Shown one piece after another: positions 25,422 to 34,112 of a stretch of 64,000 nucleotides of DNA. Within the stretch, counting starts at the first letter, position 1. Each line of letters begins with the position of its first letter. Source of the DNA: Hominimerdicola alba. GTDB taxonomy: Bacteria; Bacillota; Clostridia; Oscillospirales; Ruminococcaceae. Location: contig NZ_FOKQ01000006.1 of the NCBI RefSeq assembly GCF_900112155.1, positions 84,237 to 148,236 of the forward strand, given 5' to 3'. The notes under the pieces were generated by a model that ran no database searches, was not told where the DNA came from, and worked only from the letters and a program-made list of their open reading frames with translations. The position numbers were made by a program, and so were the translations under genes.

Positions 25422-26366
25422 ATGAAAAAAATAATTCTAATCTGTATTATAGCTGTTATTTCGTGTACAGGTGTATGGTTTTTCAAAGATAAAACGCTGT
25501 TACGCACTTTATCGGGCTGGAAACTTTATTCTACTGACTGTAGAGAATTGCTGGATGATAACGGCGAACTTGATACTAGGATATATTCCTCGTTTGGTTT
25601 AGGCAGAATGAAAAAACTTACGAGGCTTGAGGTAGAATCACAGGATAAATATGATTTTCTTGAGAAACTCAAGAATCTTGAAGTGTTAAATGTAAATATA
25701 AACGAAGATCATACCATTGATATTTCAAAATTTCCTGAAGTCAGATCACTGAAAGAATTGGTGATTTTTGACTGCGACTTTACCGAAATTTGTACAGAGG
25801 ATATATCGGACAAAATGCCAGAGTTAGAATCCCTTTCGTTCTATTCGTGTCACATTACTGATGATAATATCAGGGATATCAGCAAATGCAATAAAATAAA
25901 AAGAATACAGATTTATGGCACTGATGAAAAATTATATGATCTGTATCCACTTACTAAAATGGACAATTTAGAAGAGTTGTATCTTGAAGCATATTTTCCT
26001 GACTTTGACCTTTCTCCAATAGCTGAGATGTCGAAACTTAAAGTGTTGGAATGTGCAGTATATAATGATGAAGATCTCAAAATCACAACCCACCTGTCCT
26101 CGGTGCAAAAACTGATAATATACAGTAACAGTTTTTTCCCTAATTGCGGTGATGATAAGCCGGAACTTCCTGAAAATTATTTCGATGAATTAGAGTCATT
26201 GGAAGAATTTTCTGCTTATAGTTTTACAATAGGTGATAAAATAGATATTTCATCACTTCCTTCAAATCTGAAAGAAATGACCTTTATCGACTGCAATATC
26301 AGTGAAAATGTAAAAAACAAAATAGCTGAATCAGGTATAAGAATAAAAGTCAAAGACAGCGCTTAG
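25422..26366 (+). CDS. Leucine-rich-repeat lipoprotein
   Basis: ~314 aa. Short signal with lipobox-like AVIS-C (Cys15), then irregular leucine-rich repeats from about residue 65 to 300 (MKKLTRLEV, LKNLEVLNV, MDNLEELYL, MSKLKVLEC). LRR proteins of this kind mediate surface binding. The start at 25422 is 9 nt after GGGG, with an upstream ATG at 25407 as alternative. The gene is visibly richer in A+T than its GC-rich neighbours holB and paaK, which suggests separate acquisition. The target is unknown. Confidence 0.82.
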   Translation: MKKIILICIIAVISCTGVWFFKDKTLLRTLSGWKLYSTDCRELLDDNGELDTRIYSSFGLGRMKKLTRLEVESQDKYDFLEKLKNLEVLNVNINEDHTIDISKFPEVRSLKELVIFDCDFTEICTEDISDKMPELESLSFYSCHITDDNIRDISKCNKIKRIQIYGTDEKLYDLYPLTKMDNLEELYLEAYFPDFDLSPIAEMSKLKVLECAVYNDEDLKITTHLSSVQKLIIYSNSFFPNCGDDKPELPENYFDELESLEEFSAYSFTIGDKIDISSLPSNLKEMTFIDCNISENVKNKIAESGIRIKVKDSA

Positions 26367-26406
26367 TATTTTTGATAATTTTTCTGATATCAGACTAAAC
26401 TTTTTT

Positions 26407-26430
26407 AGAGCCTTTCCGAAGGCTCTTTTT
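26407..26430 (+). terminator. Terminator after LRR lipoprotein
   Basis: AGAGCCTTT / AAGGCTCT hairpin with a small loop, followed by TTTTT. Confidence 0.85.
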
Positions 26431-26678
26431 GGTTCATATATCATAAAAGGAGAATACACCGATGAAATTGATCCTGCGATAATAAATGAGTTTATCGTCG
26501 GTTTTTACCCTTTATCTTTATCCAAACCGACGCAGTCGCTGTTATCCGATGGCTCGACCCGTCAGGGGCGAAACGTCCACCGCAGTCCTCACATAAAACC
26601 GTCAAACTCCCCAAACTAACACCCCACCCTATGTGCAAACAAATGATTTTAAATTTAACACGGACATATTTCTGCAAG
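26431..26678 (+). other. Intergenic region with an orphan ribosome binding site
   Basis: AAAGGAG (~26446) is followed by ATG at 26462, but the frame closes after six codons (MKLILR). This looks like the head of a decayed gene or a leader peptide. No other gene is seen to 26678. Confidence 0.4.
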
Positions 26679-26868
26679 AGTTGTACAAAAACGTACAACT
26701 TTTCAGCATTTTACGCTGATGGTAAGAAAGAAGATCCAGTCTGTTTGCTGCACAGAGCGTGCTGTGAATGAGCGTTTACATAAAAAGTCCGTGCGCACGA
26801 TGGCAGGCAGCCGACCGCTGTAACTACGGTACAAAGGACGGCGTGTTATACTGTACGGACTCGGCAGC
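26679..26868 (+). ncRNA. Candidate structured non-coding RNA
   Basis: A run of nested helices without a reading frame: AGTTGTAC/GTACAACT (26679-26700), TCAGC/GCTGA (26703-26719), and an outer GCTG/CAGC (26747-26750 with 26865-26868). The outer stem encloses CACAG/CTGTG (26751-26766) and AGTCCGTGC/GTACGGACT (26786-26794 with 26853-26861). That last helix encloses GCCG/CGGC (26810-26813, 26839-26842) and ACCG/CGGT. It fits a multibranched RNA, but I do not recognise a known riboswitch or RNA family. Strand is assumed from the downstream gene. Confidence 0.45.
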
Positions 26869-26922
26869 TTGAAAACTGAATATTAATCGGACATATTGTA
26901 ATAAAAAAATCCTCTCTGCATC

Positions 26923-26951
26923 TTTACTTTTTTGGTGATATGTGCTATAAT
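26923..26951 (+). promoter_or_regulatory. Promoter of paaK
   Basis: TTTACT (26923-26928), 17-nt spacer, TATAAT (26946-26951). Confidence 0.75.
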
Positions 26952-26989
26952 TATAAAGTTGAAAATACTTCCATAAGGAGGAAAAACAA

Positions 26990-28225
26990 ATGCAGATAAC
27001 AGAAACTCAGCTGGCACAGGTCAATGACCGTATACGTGCGCTGATAGCATCAAACAGCTTCTACGGCAAAAAGCTGGAAGAAGCAGGCATAACCGAAGTA
27101 CACACTCCCGAAGAATTCGCAAAGCTCCCTTTCTCCGAAAAGAAAGATCTTCGTGACGCTTACCCTCTGGGACTTATGACTGCTCCCGAGGAGGAGATAG
27201 TTCGTATACATTCCTCATCGGGAACAACAGGTACTCCCGTAATTATCCCCTATACCGCCAAGGACGTTGACGACTGGGGCGAAATGTTCAAGCGTTGCTA
27301 TGAGGTGGCAGGCATCACCAATAAGGACAGGATCCAGATAACTCCCGGCTACGGTCTGTGGACAGCAGGTATCGGTTTCCAGAACGGCTGTGAAAAGCTG
27401 GGCGCAATGGCAGTTCCTATGGGTCCCGGCAATACTGAGAAACAGCTTGAAATGATGCAGGCACTTGAAACAACCGTCCTCTGCTCCACTTCTTCCTATG
27501 CACTTCTTCTTGCAGAAGAGATACAGAAGCGCGGAATCAAGGATAAGATACATCTTAAAAAGGGCGTTATCGGCTCCGAAAGATGGTCGGATAAGATGCG
27601 TGAGCGCATCTCAAACGAACTGGGCATCGAGCTTTATGATATCTACGGTCTTACCGAGATATACGGCCCCGGCATCGGCATAAACTGCGAACACAACACA
27701 GGTATGCACATCTGGGACGACTATCTCTATCTCGAAATAATCGACCCCAAGACAGGCGAGAATGTTCCCGACGGCGAGTGGGGCGAGATCGTCATCACTA
27801 CTCTTGTTAAAGAGGGCGCACCCCTTATCCGTTACAGAACCCATGACCTCTCCCGTATCATTCCGGGCGAGTGTCCCTGCGGAAGAAAATATCCCCGCAT
27901 AGATACCATCAGGGGCAGAACAGATGATATGATGAAGATCAAGGGCGTTAACGTGTTCCCCAGCCAGATAGAGGAAGTGCTTGCGGAATTCGATGAGATA
28001 TCCAGCGAGTACCAGATTCGTATCTCCCATCTTGATGGCAAGGATACCATGCGTATCTATGTTGAAACTAACGGAAGCGTTGATTTTGCCGAGCTTGCAA
28101 AGCACATAGCTGAGCGCGTAAAGAGCAAGATAGGCTTCACACCCATAGTAAAGGTAGTCGAGATAGGCGTTCTTCCCAGAAGCATGAAGAAGACCGCTCG
28201 TGTTATCGACGAAAGATTTGACTGA
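26990..28225 (+). CDS. paaK: Phenylacetate-CoA ligase family protein
   Basis: 411 aa, ANL adenylate-forming fold. Activates an aryl acid (phenylacetate, possibly indoleacetate) with ATP and CoA. Motifs are HSSSGTTGTPVIIPYT (AMP/ATP loop), YGLTEIYGPGIGINCE, YRTHDLSRI and CPCGRKYPRI, and the C-terminal lysine region PRSMKKTARVID. AGGAGG precedes the ATG. Monocistronic with its own promoter and terminator. In gut anaerobes this gene often sits by indolepyruvate oxidoreductase genes, which are absent here. Confidence 0.92.
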   Translation: MQITETQLAQVNDRIRALIASNSFYGKKLEEAGITEVHTPEEFAKLPFSEKKDLRDAYPLGLMTAPEEEIVRIHSSSGTTGTPVIIPYTAKDVDDWGEMFKRCYEVAGITNKDRIQITPGYGLWTAGIGFQNGCEKLGAMAVPMGPGNTEKQLEMMQALETTVLCSTSSYALLLAEEIQKRGIKDKIHLKKGVIGSERWSDKMRERISNELGIELYDIYGLTEIYGPGIGINCEHNTGMHIWDDYLYLEIIDPKTGENVPDGEWGEIVITTLVKEGAPLIRYRTHDLSRIIPGECPCGRKYPRIDTIRGRTDDMMKIKGVNVFPSQIEEVLAEFDEISSEYQIRISHLDGKDTMRIYVETNGSVDFAELAKHIAERVKSKIGFTPIVKVVEIGVLPRSMKKTARVIDERFD

Positions 28226-28248
28226 TATCATTATATTAAACATTTTAT

Positions 28249-28280
28249 GACCCGACGTTCAAATGCTGTCGGGTCTTTTC
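28249..28280 (+). terminator. Terminator after paaK
   Basis: GACCCGAC / GTCGGGTC stem with an 11-base loop, followed by TTTT. Confidence 0.85.
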
Positions 28281-28372
28281 ATGGGTCGTATTTTACCTTT
28301 TTATACGAATTGACGAGTTTTATGCAAAAATATTAAATCACCGTAAAATTCTTCGTGTGTACCCCTGACCAC

Positions 28373-28401
28373 TTGAAATAATAGCAGAATCATGCTATAA
28401 T
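28373..28401 (+). promoter_or_regulatory. Promoter of CE2 esterase gene
   Basis: TTGAAA (28373-28378), 17-nt spacer, TATAAT (28396-28401). Confidence 0.8.
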
Positions 28402-28457
28402 AAACCAAGCGCCGCGATGAAAGGGCGCTCGTTAAGGGTAAATGACAGGAGTATTTT

Positions 28458-29648
28458 ATGACAAAGAAAAAGTTTATGCTGCTCTGCGCACTGGTGCTCA
28501 GCATTTTTGCATCAGGCTGCGGCAAGGATAACAGCTCAGAAAAAGACAGCTCATCAAGCAGTCAGGTAACGGAGGAAAAGGGTATGAAGGGTACAAGGCT
28601 CACGGAAGAAAACGCAAAGCTCATAGGCAGAACTTATCTCAACGATGAGGGCACCCTTTGGTGCGCACTCAGCGGTTCGGGTGTTGAATTTGAATTTACA
28701 GGCAAGAATCTCGATATCCTGATCGAGAGCGATAAGGTGACTTCCACAGGTCCCAGAGAGCATTATTCAAGGCTGGCGATATATGTGGACGGCGAGCGTG
28801 TTGTGGATGATATGCTCAATGACAACATCAAAAAGTATTCTCCCATACAGGGCGATACCGAGGTCACAAAGACGGTGCAGATAATCAAGCTTTCCGAAAC
28901 TGCCATGTCCTGCTTTGGTATACTGCCCATAAATCTTGAGGATGGCGCATCCATCAAGCCTACTGAAGCCAAGCCGCATAAGATAGAATTCATAGGCGAT
29001 TCCATAACCTGCGGCTACGGCGTTGATGACGAAGAACCGACACATACCTTTGCAACATCCACCGAGGACGTCACCAAGGCATATGCCTATAAAACTGCAC
29101 AGGCTCTGGGTGCGGATTACAGTATGTTCTCCATCAGCGGCTGGGGCATAATCTCGGGCTGGTCGGGTGACGGCAAACAGCACCCCGAACAGCAGATACC
29201 TCTTTATTATGAAAAGCAGGCATTCTCCTACGGCGGTTTTAACAATGTTGAAGCGCAGTGCGTTGACTGGGATTTCGGACGCTATCAGCCCGAACTTGTG
29301 GTGATAAATCTCGGTACCAACGATGAAAGCTACTGCAAGACCGATGAAGAAAAGCGTGCAGCTTATGTTGCAGGCTATGTTGAGTTCCTGAAGACCGTCC
29401 GCAAAAACAATCCCGATTCAAGGATACTCTGTGTGCTGGGCATAATGGGCGATGCGCTCTATCCCTGTGTTGAACAGGCAGTTGCTGATTACAGCGCTGA
29501 AACAGGGGATACTAATATCTCCGCATTCCACCTTGAACCCCAGAAGCCCGAGGACGGACTTGCGGCGGATTACCACCCCACCGAGACCACCCATACCAAG
29601 GCGGCAGATGCGCTTACTGCTGAGATAAAGAGCGTAATGGGCTGGTAA
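28458..29648 (+). CDS. CE2-type acetyl-esterase lipoprotein (SGNH fold)
   Basis: 396 aa. Lipobox FASG-C (Cys21) and a Ser/Asp linker. An N-terminal jelly-roll domain (~45-165) is followed by an SGNH hydrolase domain with GDSITCGYG (Ser182), NLGTND, and DYHP (Asp371, His373). This two-domain order is typical of carbohydrate esterase family 2, which deacetylates xylan or mannan oligosaccharides. Membrane-tethered, exported. Beyond the TAA stop the same frame stays open for 46 codons and encodes a transmembrane-like segment (see findings). Confidence 0.9.
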   Translation: MTKKKFMLLCALVLSIFASGCGKDNSSEKDSSSSSQVTEEKGMKGTRLTEENAKLIGRTYLNDEGTLWCALSGSGVEFEFTGKNLDILIESDKVTSTGPREHYSRLAIYVDGERVVDDMLNDNIKKYSPIQGDTEVTKTVQIIKLSETAMSCFGILPINLEDGASIKPTEAKPHKIEFIGDSITCGYGVDDEEPTHTFATSTEDVTKAYAYKTAQALGADYSMFSISGWGIISGWSGDGKQHPEQQIPLYYEKQAFSYGGFNNVEAQCVDWDFGRYQPELVVINLGTNDESYCKTDEEKRAAYVAGYVEFLKTVRKNNPDSRILCVLGIMGDALYPCVEQAVADYSAETGDTNISAFHLEPQKPEDGLAADYHPTETTHTKAADALTAEIKSVMGW

Positions 29649-29789
29649 GATGACCGCTCGCTGATAAATACCTTTTCGCAGACGGCGAAGGGCGGAAATG
29701 TTTACATTTATTATCCGTGCATTGTGGTTATCATCGCAGTGTCGGTTTGGGTAGCTTATGATAAGAAGAAGGTGTCGGAAAAGCAATAA
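29649..29789 (+). pseudogene. In-frame 46-codon extension beyond the CE2 stop
   Basis: Directly after the TAA at 29646-29648 the same frame continues to the TAA at 29787-29789 without a start codon before its hydrophobic part. It encodes VYIYYPCIVVIIAVSVWVAY followed by DKKK, a membrane-anchor-like sequence. It may be a lost C-terminal anchor or the remnant of a small gene. Confidence 0.4.
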
Positions 29790-29834
29790 ATGTTGAATGC
29801 TGATGACGTGCATTCAGGGTAAAAGGAGGATATT

Positions 29835-30668
29835 ATGGGTATTTTGAGAACGGCGGCAATGCTGATGATGACAGTAGCCGCGATGTCGCTGACGGCTTGT
29901 GCGGCTTCGGCGAAAAATGAAAGCGGCGCTCCCGAAAAGGAGAGCAGTGAACTCACTGAAAGTAAGGTACAGCAGGATACAGCGCCTGCGGAAACGGAAG
30001 TGACCCCAAAAGTGACGAGTTTTAAAGCACCCGAGGAGTATGGCAAGGTCATTGCACTGACTTTTGACGATGGTCCCGATAGTGTATCTACCAACATGAT
30101 ACTTGATATTTTTGAGGAAAACGGCGCTAAGGCGAGCTTTTTCCTGATAGGCGACAATATAAACGACAGCACCGTTGATACTGTCAAAAGGGAAGCGGAG
30201 CTTGGTTTTGAGATAAACAGCCATTCGCGTACACATTCCTATATGAACAAGATGTCCGCCGAGGAGATAAAGGCGGAGATGGATTATACCGATGAAAAGA
30301 TATCCGAACTGACAGGCACTGTGCCGAGATTCTTCCGTCCGCCGTACATTGCTGTGAACGATATCATGTATGAAACGATAGACAAGCCCTTCATCAACGG
30401 GCTGGGCTGTAATGACTGGGACAAGAGCGTATCGGCTGAAAAGATAGCTGAAAGCGTGCTGGCACAGGCTGAAGACGGCGCGATAATACTTCTGCATGAC
30501 GGCGGCAGAAACACCCGCACAGCAGAAGCTTTGAAGACCATCGTGCCCGAATTGCAGGCTCAGGGATATGAGCTTGTTACGGTCTCGGAACTTTTCCATG
30601 CCAAGGGCGTAGAGCCGCAGGAAGACGGTATACTGTATTCGAGAGCGGAACAGGATACGGCGTACTGA
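29835..30668 (+). CDS. Polysaccharide deacetylase lipoprotein (NodB/CE4)
   Basis: 277 aa. Lipobox LTA-C (Cys22), a short linker, and a NodB homology domain with ALTFDDGPD (Asp78, Asp79), HSRTH (His130, His134, metal ligands), RFFRPPY and a C-terminal LLHDGG. It removes N- or O-acetyl groups, and either peptidoglycan or xylan is possible. The metal triad is intact. AAAGGAGG precedes the ATG. Lies 186 bp after the CE2 gene in the same orientation, perhaps in one transcript. Confidence 0.9.
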   Translation: MGILRTAAMLMMTVAAMSLTACAASAKNESGAPEKESSELTESKVQQDTAPAETEVTPKVTSFKAPEEYGKVIALTFDDGPDSVSTNMILDIFEENGAKASFFLIGDNINDSTVDTVKREAELGFEINSHSRTHSYMNKMSAEEIKAEMDYTDEKISELTGTVPRFFRPPYIAVNDIMYETIDKPFINGLGCNDWDKSVSAEKIAESVLAQAEDGAIILLHDGGRNTRTAEALKTIVPELQAQGYELVTVSELFHAKGVEPQEDGILYSRAEQDTAY

Positions 30669-30743
30669 GCTGATACTGAAAGCGAACAGCCTCATATATC
30701 AGAAATAAAAGAACAGATATACATCTAATAAGGAAGTGACATT

Positions 30744-31262
30744 ATGAACAAACTGCTTGAAGCGGGAAAGATAGTATCAGTCTTCGGACTGAAAGGCGAG
30801 GTCAAGGTACAGCCCTGGTGCGATACCCCCGATTTTCTCTGCGAGTTCGATACGCTGTATTACAAGAGCGGTACTCCCGTTGAAGTTGAGCGTGCGAGAG
30901 TTCAGAAGAATATAGTTGTTATGAAGATAAAGGGCGTGGATTCTGTGGAAGAAGCCCAGAAGATACGCAACCGCGTGCTTTATCTTGACAGGGAAGATGT
31001 TGAGCTGGGTGAGGATACTTATTTCGTGCAGGACTTGATAGGTCTGAAAGTTATCGACCTGAACAGCGGCAGGGAATACGGTGTGCTTACGGAAGTCAGC
31101 GAGACAGGTGCCAACGATGTATACCATATTAAAAGCGAGAGCGGTAAGATGTACTACATTCCTGCCATACCCTCAGTTATCGCTGAAACGGACGTTGAGG
31201 GCGGCGTTATGAAGATAACTCCGCTGGAGGGACTTTTTGACGATGCGGAGGAAATAAGATGA
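30744..31262 (+). CDS. rimM: Ribosome maturation factor RimM
   Basis: 172 aa. Assists 30S subunit maturation near S19. N-terminal RimM barrel (LLEAGKIVSVFGLKGEVKV) and C-terminal PRC barrel (FVQDLIGLKVID, YYIPAIPSVI). Overlaps trmD by 4 bp (ATGA), the classic coupled pair. The usual rpsP upstream and rplS downstream are not here. Confidence 0.95.
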   Translation: MNKLLEAGKIVSVFGLKGEVKVQPWCDTPDFLCEFDTLYYKSGTPVEVERARVQKNIVVMKIKGVDSVEEAQKIRNRVLYLDREDVELGEDTYFVQDLIGLKVIDLNSGREYGVLTEVSETGANDVYHIKSESGKMYYIPAIPSVIAETDVEGGVMKITPLEGLFDDAEEIR

Positions 31263-31993
31263 ATATAGATATCGCCACGCTTTTTCCCGAAATGCTGGAG
31301 AATTATCTTTCACAGAGCATTGTGGGCAGGGCGAGAGCAAAGGATATATTCACTGTGAAGTGTCACGACATACGTGCATATACTAAGGATAAGCACAGGA
31401 GAGTCGATGATACGCCCTACAGTGAGCAGAAGGGTATGCTGATGCAGTGCGACCCAATATTCAACTGCTATGAAGCCGTGACAGAGGGGCGTGAGAAGCC
31501 TCATGTGATATATATGTCGCCTCAGGGCAAAACCCTTACTCAGCAGAGATGCAGAGAGCTGGCTGCTATGGATAATATATTTATACTCTGCGGACATTAC
31601 GAGGGTGTTGACGAACGTATCATCGAAACGCTGGTTGATGAGGAGATATCCATCGGGGATTATGTGCTTACAGGCGGCGAGCTTCCTGCGCTGGTGCTGG
31701 TCGATGCTGTGGTGCGTATGCTGGACGGCACTCTTTCTCAGCCCGATTGCTACGAGGATGAGAGCCATTATAATGGTCTATTGGAGTATCCGCAGTACAC
31801 AAGACCCGAGGTATGGCACGATATGAGAGTGCCTGAGATACTCCTTTCGGGACACCACGCAAACATCAAAAAATGGCGGCATGAACAAGCTCTTATCACT
31901 ACTGCAAAGAAGCGTCCCGAGCTTTTGGAAAAGCTTGAACTTTCCGCTGAGGATTTGGCAATAATACACAAAGTCGTCGATTTTGACAAATAA
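31259..31993 (+). CDS. trmD: tRNA (guanine-N1-)-methyltransferase TrmD
   Basis: 244 aa. Makes m1G37 in tRNAs, using S-adenosylmethionine bound in a trefoil knot: ILCGHYEGVDERI, EISIGDYVLTGGELPAL and LLEYPQYTRP are diagnostic. Full length. Starts inside the rimM stop (ATGA overlap). No terminator is obvious after it. Confidence 0.96.
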   Translation: MNIDIATLFPEMLENYLSQSIVGRARAKDIFTVKCHDIRAYTKDKHRRVDDTPYSEQKGMLMQCDPIFNCYEAVTEGREKPHVIYMSPQGKTLTQQRCRELAAMDNIFILCGHYEGVDERIIETLVDEEISIGDYVLTGGELPALVLVDAVVRMLDGTLSQPDCYEDESHYNGLLEYPQYTRPEVWHDMRVPEILLSGHHANIKKWRHEQALITTAKKRPELLEKLELSAEDLAIIHKVVDFDK

Positions 31994-32169
31994 ACATGGC
32001 AGATGTATTGGGCATAACTGATAAAGATGTTAAAAAGCTTTGGACAGAATGATACAAAATATGTTGACTTATTGTGCAATTCTAACTATGTATATTGACA
32101 ATTGTTAACCTTTTATGGTTGAAACTCACGAAAATAACGCCCGCGACGGTGGTTTGTTCAAAATTTGCG

Positions 32170-32198
32170 TTGACTAAAGGGGCGTTGTCGGGTATAAT
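32170..32198 (+). promoter_or_regulatory. Promoter of HPr gene
   Basis: TTGACT (32170-32175), 17-nt spacer, TATAAT (32193-32198). It leaves a ~90-nt leader with a small GGGGG/CTCCC-type hairpin. Confidence 0.8.
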
Positions 32199-32291
32199 AT
32201 ATTACATGAACAGGGGGAAAAAACTCCCACGACTCATAATAGGGACTGTGAAAATGTTTTATTAACTAATAGGGATTGGAGAGATCGCATC

Positions 32292-32564
32292 ATGTTACAG
32301 AATACTGTTGTTGTTCAGAATCAGGTAGGTCTGCACGCTCGTCCTGCTACATTCTTCATTCAGAAGGCTAACGAGTTCAAGTCGTCCATCTGGATAGAGA
32401 AAGAGGACAGAAGAGTAAACGCTAAGAGCCTGCTGGGTATTCTTTCACTTGGTATCGTTGGCGGTACTACTATCAAGATCATCGCTGACGGCGCTGACGA
32501 GGAAGAAGCTGTAAAGGGTCTGGTTGATCTGGTTGACAGCGGCTTCGCTGAGGAAGCAAGATAA
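32292..32564 (+). CDS. ptsH: HPr phosphocarrier protein
   Basis: 90 aa. Carries His15 in GLHARPAT (phosphorylated by EI) and Ser46 in NAKSLLGILSLG (the HPr kinase site), so it is a true HPr rather than the His-less Crh. Couples sugar transport with catabolite control in firmicutes. No ptsI is adjacent. Monocistronic with its own promoter and terminator. Confidence 0.93.
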   Translation: MLQNTVVVQNQVGLHARPATFFIQKANEFKSSIWIEKEDRRVNAKSLLGILSLGIVGGTTIKIIADGADEEEAVKGLVDLVDSGFAEEAR

Positions 32565-32584
32565 TTTCGATCTGAATAAAATTG

Positions 32585-32615
32585 ACAGACTGTCCGAACG
32601 GCAGTCTGTTTTTTT
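32585..32615 (+). terminator. Terminator after ptsH
   Basis: ACAGACTG / CAGTCTGT hairpin followed by a seven-T run. Confidence 0.9.
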
Positions 32616-32862
32616 GTAAAATAAGGACTCTTTTGACGTTTGTCAACAAAATGTTCAATGATTACAAAATAGTTTCGCTAATGTAGAAATTCATTGGCTG
32701 AATTTGTTGAAAATATACAACGGAACTTTCGATTTTACAATATATTCACACATTCGGGAGAAAAATATGTTACAATTTGTAACATATCGAAAGCTCGAAT
32801 GGGTGATTTCGGTCAAAGTGAAAAGTTTTTTTGAGAAATCTACGCTTTTTACTATAAAAGAC

Positions 32863-32891
32863 TTGCAAAATCCTAATTTTTTTGTTATAAT
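32863..32891 (+). promoter_or_regulatory. Promoter of CdaR/PucR-like regulator
   Basis: TTGCAA (32863-32868), 17-nt spacer, TATAAT (32886-32891). Confidence 0.75.
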
Positions 32892-32969
32892 TATTGTAAG
32901 CGAATGTTCTGCCTGAAAAAGGCAAAACGAAACACGACAATAAAATTTGCAAGTAGAGGGGATCAAATT

Positions 32970-34055
32970 ATGTCAAACAGATTATTTCAAAGCGTTGTTC
33001 ATCAGATGCGAGACACCATCGACTGCGTTATCGGTGTAATTGACGAGACTGCGACCATAATCGCCTGCTCGGAACTGGCACAGGTAGGTACAACTAATGA
33101 GTTCGTTTCGCTCGATCTGGGAGACTCCCATGATATCTTTGTGCGTGACGGCTACACCTACAAGCCTTTCGGCGCTCACATGAAGCCCGATTATGCTGTA
33201 TTCGTTGAAGGCACTGACGAAGTGGCTGCAAAGTATGCAAGCATACTGGCTATCACTCTGTCCAGCATCAAGCAGTATTATGACGAGAAGTACGACAGAA
33301 ACAACTTCATCAAGAACGTTGTACTGGATAATGTTCTGCCCGGTGATGTTCATGTCAAGGCGAGAGAGCTGCACTTCAGTTCTGATATCTCGAGAGTCGT
33401 TCTGCTGATCAGGATCGTTTCTTCCAACGATGTATCTGCATACGATGTTATCCAGAACCTGTTCCCCGACAAGAACAAGGATTTTGTCTTCAATATCACT
33501 GAGAGCGATATCGTTCTGGTAAAGGAAGTCGCTGCAGGTGTTGAGACAAAGGATCTGGAGAAGCTGGCAAGAAGTATCTCGGATACTCTTTCAAGCGAAT
33601 TCTATACAAGAGTCAATGTCGGCATCGGTACCGTTATCGAGGGCGTCAGGGATCTTGCGCGTTCTTTCAAGGAAGCTCAGGTATCTCTTGAAGTCGGCAA
33701 GGTATTCGACACTGATAAGAATATCGTTTCCTACGATGATCTGGGTATCGCTAGGCTGATCTATCATCTGCCTACTACCCTGTGCGAGACTTTCCTGAAG
33801 GAAGTATTCAAGAAGGGCTCGATAGATTCTCTCGATCACGAGACACTGTTCACTATACAGAAGTTCTTTGAGAACAACCTGAACGTGTCCGAGACTTCGA
33901 GAAAACTGTTCGTACACAGAAATACTCTCGTGTACAGACTTGAAAAGATCAAAAAGCTCACCGGGCTCGACCTGAGAGAGTTTGACCACGCGATCATTTT
34001 CAAGATCGCACTTATGGTGAAGAAGTATCTCTCCGCCAACCCCGTCAAATTCTAA
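32970..34055 (+). CDS. CdaR/PucR-family transcriptional regulator
   Basis: ~361 aa. An N-terminal domain of sensory type (residues ~1-130), a middle GGDEF-like/CdaR region, and a C-terminal PucR-type HTH (FFENNLNVSETSRKLFVHRN, then TLVYRLEKIKKLTGLDLR). The ATG at 32970 is 8 nt after GAGGGGAT, while the longer frame from 32904 has no such site. It lies 57 bp upstream of ftsE in the same orientation and may be cotranscribed, an unusual neighbour for a cell-division module. Ligand unknown. Confidence 0.85.
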   Translation: MSNRLFQSVVHQMRDTIDCVIGVIDETATIIACSELAQVGTTNEFVSLDLGDSHDIFVRDGYTYKPFGAHMKPDYAVFVEGTDEVAAKYASILAITLSSIKQYYDEKYDRNNFIKNVVLDNVLPGDVHVKARELHFSSDISRVVLLIRIVSSNDVSAYDVIQNLFPDKNKDFVFNITESDIVLVKEVAAGVETKDLEKLARSISDTLSSEFYTRVNVGIGTVIEGVRDLARSFKEAQVSLEVGKVFDTDKNIVSYDDLGIARLIYHLPTTLCETFLKEVFKKGSIDSLDHETLFTIQKFFENNLNVSETSRKLFVHRNTLVYRLEKIKKLTGLDLREFDHAIIFKIALMVKKYLSANPVKF

Positions 34056-34112
34056 GGAAAAGCCTGTGGGTACGGGCAGTTATGTCCGTAAACTTTAAGG
34101 CGGTGTAAAATT

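Noticed and set aside
31997..32053. 18-codon ORF (MADVLGITDK...) just after trmD
   Set aside because: No ribosome binding site and too short to judge.
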